From assembly GCA_963662155.1 (NCBI GenBank), contig OY759269.1, forward strand, positions 1,249,501 through 1,313,500: a stretch of 64,000 nt of DNA, read 5' to 3'. The number at the start of each line of letters is the position of its first letter. Position 1 is the stretch's first letter. Origin of the DNA: Lamellibrachia columna. Taxonomy: Eukaryota; Annelida; Polychaeta; Sabellida; Siboglinidae. Shown piece after piece: positions 58,011 through 64,000 of this stretch. Position numbers and translations under genes: made by a program. Under the pieces are notes generated by a model. It searched no databases and had not been told where the DNA came from. It was given only the letters and a program-made list of their open reading frames with translations.

Positions 58011-58763
58011 CTGGAGGGCACCGGTGGGCACGGTGCGCAAGTAGTTTCTGTGCAGACCGAGCGACCGCAGCACCGCCATACCGCGGAAGGCGCAGTCCTC
58101 GATTATTGTTAACTGATTATCGCCCAGGTCGAGATGTCGTAACTCCGGCAAGTACAGGAAGACGCCGCTACGCAACGTGTGCAAGTTGTTGCTGGAGAGC
58201 AGCAGTGTGCGCAGCGAGGTGAGTCCCATAAACCACCGCGCGTGAACGTCGTACATCCGGTTAGCGGTCAAGTCGAGAGTGCGCATGCGTGCCAGACCGT
58301 AAAACGCGTCACTGTGGAAAGTCTCGATGTTGTTGTAGGCGAGTGATAAATAAACGAGATTCGGCGTCTTCACGAACGTCCGATTGGCCAAGTAGTCGAT
58401 GTCGTTCCGTTCGAGTGCTAGATACCGCAGTGACGTCAGATCGCCCGTGAACCCTTCGACAGCGTTCAACCGGTTGTCCGACAGGTCGAGTTCTGTGAGG
58501 TTCTGTAGGAGGCGCAAAGAATCGAGGCGCTCCAAGCGGATCCTGTTGGAACGCAACACGAGTGCAGCGACGTCTAGCGAGACGTTGAGCGGCACGTCGA
58601 CGAGGCGCGCGCTGCTGCAGTCGACTGTGCGTCGGTCGACCTGCGACCACGAGCTGTGACGGAGCACGCACGTGCACGCATGCGGGCAGAACGCCGGCCA
58701 CGTCGAGGCGGCGGCGACCGACGGCAAGGCGAGTAGCAGCAAGAGATATGTGACGGCGGGCAT
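58011..58763 (-). CDS. LRRN-like protein, first coding exon: signal peptide, LRRNT and about eight LRRs
   Basis: ATG at 58,763 opens 251 codons ending exactly at the donor CTCCAG|GTTTGT. Residues 1-19 are a signal peptide (MPAVTYLLLLLALPSVAAA). Residues 26-49 are the LRRNT cap (Cys 26, 30, 32, 49; CPHACTC). About eight LRRs follow (for example LTELDLSDNRLNAVEGF, LRTLLLSSNNLHTLRSGVF, LRHLDLGDNQLTIIED). The joined protein is 714 residues: signal, LRRNT, about 11 LRRs, LRRCT, Ig, FN3, TM and short tail. This is the size and order of LRRN1-3 (about 710 residues). It would sit in the plasma membrane, with the LRR/Ig/FN3 part outside, probably as an adhesion or signalling receptor. LRFN proteins share the domain order but have fewer LRRs, so LRRN is the better match. 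Confidence 0.88.
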
Positions 58764-59149
58764 GACTCGTCGGCCGTCTGCTCGCTCTACGGCTGTTTGG
58801 GGCGGCGTCGGTCACTTGGAGAGTCCATTAGGTGCCTCAACACCACGTAGCTAACTGTGCGTTCATCTCGAACCAGGAACATCTACAACATAACACATTA
58901 ATCGAATACAGATAAACGTGGCATTCTAAGTTTGTTATTGATCTTCACATGTCATCAATTCAATGAAATTATCTGGACAATTATTAATGTTAGAATATTA
59001 GTAATTTACTAATATCATAATAATGTATGCATCGTCAATGAAATATGAATGAATACGTATATATAATAAATTATGATATTGTGTACGTCCAAATGTGCTA
59101 AATTCATGGTACCACCATCACATAAAAATATATCATATTAGAATAAACA
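58764..59149 (-). other. 5' region of the LRRN-like gene
   Basis: An acceptor-like TATGTTGTAG (about 58,881-58,890, minus) lies about 120 bases upstream of the ATG, so the 5' UTR may be spliced. The AT-rich 58,900-59,150 shows no clear promoter motif. Confidence 0.35.
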
Positions 59150-59280
59150 CGTCACAGTCCAGTGGTCACGACAATGACACGTGGTACGGTCCAATGCTCA
59201 CGAAAATGACACATGATACGGTCCAGTGCGTATGATAATGGTACATGATGCGGTCCAGTGCTCACGATAATGAACCACGT
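59150..59280. repeat. 32-bp degenerate repeat, four copies
   Basis: Units with core GGTCCAGTGCTCACGATAAT, diverged from each other. Confidence 0.8.
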
Positions 59281-59694
59281 CGAGTTACGTGACGAAGACT
59301 TGACGCCATTCATAGTTACCAAGCTGCGCACGAGATCGATACCACGTCCTTCCCAGACGAGACAGTCGCCACCGACACCAATACGCCTAACACGTGGTAT
59401 ACGTGACACAGAACTAAGCGTCGTCACCGGCCAGGCCCGACTACACCCGAAGGCGGTGTCTACGAATCCAGGCGGTCAATTAACGTGTCGACGGACAGCG
59501 CTGAGATCGATGACAGCAACATTACAACTTTTGAACGCAAGTCTGTCCTGACCAACACAAGTACACGCCTTTATTGCTGTCCTTACTTACCTACATTACT
59601 TATGTACATAGTTGTTTCTTAATGTAATTACAAACATCGAAGGAGAACTACCAAAAAAAAAATCGAAGACGTATAAGAAAACATCAAGCACGGA
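59281..59694. other. Unassigned stretch
   Basis: A plus-strand frame (59,258-59,551, 97 codons, rich in Arg/Thr/Pro) has no recognised domain. No repeat or RNA gene seen. Confidence 0.3.
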
Positions 59695-62600
59695 CAGGTG
59701 GTGGCCTCGAGATGGCTAGAGAGATTGCAGGGAGACGCCAACAGCCTAACTGAGACAGGTGGTGGCCTCGAGGTGGCTAGAGAGATTGTAAGGAGACGTC
59801 AACGGCCTAACTGAGACAGGTGGTGGCCTCGAGGTGGCTAGAGAGATTGTAAGGAGACGTCAACGGCCTAACTGAGACAGGTGGTGGCCTCGAGGTGGCT
59901 AGAGAGATTGTAAGGAGACGTCAACGGCCTAACTGAGACAGGTGGTGGCCTCGAGGTGGCTAGAGAGATTGCAGGGAGACGTCAACGGCCTAACTGAGAC
60001 AGGTGGTGGCCTCGAGGTGGCTAGAGAGATTGTAAGGAGACGTCAACGGCCTAACTGAGACAGGTGGTGGCCTCGAGGTGGCTAGAGAGATTGCAGGGAG
60101 ACGTCAACGGCCTAACTGAGACAGGTGGTGACCTCGAGATGGCTAGAGAGATTGCAGGGAGACGCCAACAGCCTAACTGAGACAGGTGGTGGCCTCGAGG
60201 TGGCTAGAGAGATTGTAAGGAGACGTCAACGGCCTAACTGAGACAGGTGGTGGCCTCGAGGTGGCTAGAGAGATTGTAAGGAGACGTCAACGGCCTAACT
60301 GAGACAGGTGGTGGCCTCGAGGTGGCTAGAGAGATTGTAAGGAGACGTCAACGGCCTAACTGAGACAGGTGGTGGCCTCGAGGTGGCTAGAGAGATTGTA
60401 AGGAGACGTCAACGGCCTAACTGAGACAGGTGGTGGCCTCGAGGTGGCTAGAGAGATTGCAGGGAGACGTCAACGGCCTAACTGAGACAGGTGGTGGCCT
60501 CGAGGTGGCTAGAGAGATTGTAAGGAGACGTCAACGGCCTAACTGAGACAGGTGGTGGCCTCGAGGTGGCTAGAGAGATTGCAGGGAGACGTCAACGGCC
60601 TAACTGAGACAGGTGGTGACCTCGAGATGGCTAGAGAGATTGCAGGGAGACGCCAACAGCCTAACTGAGACAGGTGGTGGCCTCGAGGTGGCTAGAGAGA
60701 TTGTAAGGAGACGTCAACGGCCTAACTGAGACAGGTGGTGGCCTCGAGGTGGCTAGAGAGATTGTAAGGAGACGTCAACGGCCTAACTGAGACAGGTGGT
60801 GGCCTCGAGGTGGCTAGAGAGATAGTAAGGAGACGTCAACGGCCTAACTGAGACAGGTGGTGGCCTCGAGGTGGCTAGAGAGATTGCAGGGAGACGTCAA
60901 CGGCCTAACTGAGACAGGTGGTGGCCTCGAGGTGGCTAGAGAGATTGTAAGGAGACGTCAACGGCCTAACTGAGACAGGTGGTGGCCTCGAGGTGGCTAG
61001 AGAGATTGCAGGGAGACGTCAACGGCCTAACTGAGACAGGTGGTGACCTCGAGATGGCTAGAGAGATTGCAGGGAGACGCCTACAGCCTAACTGAGACAG
61101 GTGGTGGCCTCGAGGTGGCTAGAGAGATTGTAAGGAGACGTCAACGGCCTAACTGAGACAGGTGGTGGCCTCGAGGTGGCTAGAGAGATAGTAAGGAGAC
61201 GTCAACGGCCTAACTGAGACAGGTGGTGGCCTCGAGGTGGCTAGAGAGATTGCAGGGAGACGTCAACGGCCTAACTGAGACAGGTGGTGGCCTCGAGGTG
61301 GCTAGAGAGATTGCAGGGAGACGTCAACGGCCTAACTGAGACAGGTGGTGGCCTCGAGGTGGCTAGAGAGATTGCAGGGAGACGTCAACGGCCTAACTGA
61401 GACAGGTGGTGGCCTCGAGGTGGCTAGAGAGATTGCAGGGAGACGTCAACGGCCTAACTGAGACAGGTGGTGGCCTCGATGTGCCTAGAGAGATTGTAGG
61501 GAGACGTCAACGGCCTAACTGAGACAGGTGGTGGCCTCGATGTGGCTAGAGAGATTGTAGGGAGACGTCAACGGCCTAACTGAGACAGGTGGTGGCCTCG
61601 ATGTGGCTAGAGAGATTGTAAGGAGACGTCAACGGCCTAACTGAGACAGGTGGTGGCCTCGATGTGCATAGAGAGATTGTAGGGAGACGTTAACGGCCTA
61701 ACTGAGACAGGTGGTGACCTCGAGATGGCTAGAGAGATTGCAGGGAGACGCCAACAGCCTAACTGAGACAGGTGGTGGCCTCGAGGTGGCTAGAGAGATT
61801 GCAGGGAGACGTCAACGGCCTAACTGAGACAGGTGGTGGCCTCGAGGTGGCTAGAGAGATTGCAGGGAGACGTCAACGGCCTAACTGAGACAGGTGGTGA
61901 CCTCGAGATGGCTAGAGAGATTGTAGGGAGACGTCAACGGCCTAACTGAGACAGATGGTGGCCTCGATGTGGCTAGAGAGATTGTAAGGAGACGTGAACG
62001 GCCTAACTGAGACAGGTGGTGGCCTCGAGGTGGCTAAAGAGATTGCAGGGAGACGTCAACGGCCTAACTGAGACAGGTGGTGGCCTCGAGGTGGCTAGAG
62101 AGATTGCAGGGAGACGCCAACAGCCTAACTGAGACAGGTGGTGGCCTCGAGGTGGCTAGAGAGATTGTAGGGAGACGTCAACGGCCTAACTGAGACAGGT
62201 GGTGGCCTCGATGTGCCTAGAGAGATTGTAGGGAGACGTCAACGGCCTAACTGAGACAGGTGGTGGCCTCGATGTGCCTAGAGAGATTGTAGGGAGACGT
62301 CAACGGCCTAACTGAGACAGGTGGTGGCCTCGATGTGCCTAGAGAGATTGTAGGGAGACGTCAACGGCCTAACTGAGACAGGTGGTGGCCTCGAGGTGGC
62401 TAGAGAGATTGCAGGGAGACGCCAACAGCCTAACTGAGACAGGTGGTGGCCTCGAGGTGGCTAGAGAGATTGTAGGGAGACGTCAACGGCCTAACTGAGA
62501 CAGGTGGTGGCCTCGATGTACCTAGAGAGATTGGAGGGAGACGTCAACGGCCTAACTGAGACAGGTGGTGGCCTCGATGTGCCTAGAGAGATTGTAGGGA

Positions 62601-64000
62601 GACGTCAACGGCCTAACTGAGACAGGTGGTGGCCTCGATGTGCCTAGAGAGATTGTAGGGAGACGTCAACGGCCTAACTGAGACAGGTGGTGGCCTCGAT
62701 GTGCCTAGAGAGATTGTAGGGAGACGTCAACGGCCTAACTGAGACAGGTGGTGGCCTCGATGTGGCTAGAGAGATTGTAGGGAGACGTCAACGGCCTAAC
62801 TGAGACAGGTGGTGGCCTCGATGTGGCTAGAGAGATTGTAAGGAGACGTCAACGGCCTAACTGAGACAGGTGGTGGCCTCGATGTGCCTAGAGAGATTGT
62901 AGGGAGACGTCAACGGCCTAACTGAGACAGGTGGTGGGCTCGATGTGGCTAGAGAGATTGTAGGGAGACGTCAACGGCCTAACTGAGACAGGTGGTGGCC
63001 TCGATGTGGCTAGAGAGATTGTAGGGAGACGTCAACGGCCTAACTGAGACAGGTGGTGGCCTCGATGTGCCTAGAGAGATTGCAGGGAGACGCCAACGGC
63101 CTAACTGAGACAGGTGGTGGCCTCGATGTGCCTAGAGAGATTGCAGGGAGACGTCAACGGCCTAACTGAGACAGGTGGTGGCCTCGATGTGCCTAGAGAG
63201 ATTGCAGGGAGACGTCAACGGCCTAACTGAGACAGGTGGTGGCCTCGATGTGCCTAGAGAGATTGCAGGGAGACGTCAACGGCCTAACTGAGACAGGTGG
63301 TGGCCTCGATGTGGCTAGAGAGATTGCAGGGAGACGTCAACGGCCTAACTGAGACAGGTGGTGGCCTCGATGTGGCTAGAGAGATTGCAGGGAGACGTCA
63401 ACGGCCTAACTGAGACAGGTGGTGGCCTCGATGTGCCTAGAGAGATTGTAGGGAGACGTCAACGGCCTAACTGAGACAGGTGGTGGCCTCGATGTGGCTA
63501 GAGAGGTTGTAGGGAGACGTCAACGGCCTAACTGAGACAGGTGGTGGCGTCGATGTGGCTAGAGAGATTGCAGGGAGACGCCAACGGCCTAACTGAGACA
63601 GGTGGTGGCCTCGATGTGCCTAGAGAGATTGCAGGGAGACGTCAACGGCCTAACTGAGACAGGTGGTGGCCTCGATGTGCCTAGAGAGATTGCAGGGAGA
63701 CGTCAACGGCCTAACTGAGACAGGTGGTGGCCTCGATGTGCCTAGAGAGATTGCAGGGAGACGTCAACGGCCTAACTGAGACAGGTGGTGGCCTCGATGT
63801 GCCTAGAGAGATTGCAGGGAGACGTCAACGGCCTAACTGAGACAGGTGGTGGCCTCGATGTGCCTAGAGAGATTGCAGGGAGACGTCAACGGCCTAACTG
63901 AGACAGGTGGTGGCCTCGATGTGCCTAGAGAGATTGCAGGGAGACGTCAACGGCCTAACTGAGACAGGTGGTGGCCTCGAGGTGCCTAGAAAGGTTGCAG
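59695..64000. repeat. 61-bp minisatellite running off the right edge
   Basis: At least 70 units of 61 bp with core GACAGGTGGTGGCCTCGAGG and GGAGACGTCAACGGCCTAAC. Variants (TGGCTAG/TGCCTAG; TGTAAGG/TGCAGGG/TGTAGGG) form blocks: GAGGTGGC types dominate to about 61,450, GATGTGCC types dominate after it. A 7-unit block ending in the GACCTCGAGATGG variant recurs at about 60,120, 60,610 and 61,040. The array continues beyond the window. Confidence 0.95.

Overview
The window is nuclear DNA from an animal. It holds spliced genes with consensus splice sites, a gene with the architecture of neuronal leucine-rich-repeat proteins, several clades of non-LTR retrotransposons, a PIF/Harbinger DNA transposon and an 8-bp-TSD hAT-type element. 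I see no bacterial features. The mix fits a bilaterian, most likely a marine invertebrate, but I cannot name the species. By my coordinates more than half of the window is tandem repeat: about 35 arrays, with units from 2 to 83 bp, up to about 6 kb each.

Layout. 1-1.0 kb: the start of a minus-strand gene for a secreted or membrane protein (signal-peptide exon plus a likely second exon running off the left edge). 2.2-4.0 kb: a Harbinger element with a 5'-incomplete transposase and a convergent two-exon MADF gene. 5.2-7.2 kb: pieces of a non-LTR element and a 53-bp array. 7.9-13.2 kb: one long decayed non-LTR element (minus) split by a CR1-like copy (plus). 13.2-14.6 kb: a second CR1-like copy (minus). 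14.8-19.9 kb: a further endonuclease/RT element (minus) carrying a 78/83-bp array in its linker and a 53-bp array at its 5' side, with a 46/50-bp array next to its 3' end. 20.0-23.9 kb: an L2-like element (plus) with a 2.7-kb 24-bp array inside its RT. 25.0-27.2 kb: the C-terminal end of another RT and a 32-bp array made of its last codons. 27.3-29.3 kb: an extremely G-rich array. 30.2-31.9 kb: a 41-bp array. 32.9-48.5 kb: 56-bp and 34-bp arrays in a large tandem segmental duplication. 48.5-52.6 kb: CR1-derived arrays, one holding a complete 1.39-kb transposon insertion. 53.0-58.8 kb: an LRRN (NLRR)-like gene on the minus strand, three coding exons, all introns phase 0, 714 residues. 59.7-64.0 kb: a 61-bp array running off the right edge.

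The unifying observation is that many minisatellites are not in anonymous DNA. They sit inside retrotransposon reading frames, and their unit is the element's own coding sequence at that point. I can place this at least nine times, in at least five element families, at different RT positions (linker, fingers, motif around PQG, after the active site, thumb, last codons). One transposon gene (Harbinger) shows the same process on a small scale, where two extra 11-bp units move the stop codon. A 53-bp array lies directly 5' of the endonuclease in two copies of one family, with the same variant end monomer. That raises the possibility of a monomer-type 5' promoter.

Only the LRRN-like gene and, less surely, the left-edge secreted protein look like host genes. 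The long open frames in the arrays (up to 1,428 codons) are products of repeat units without stops and are not annotated as genes.
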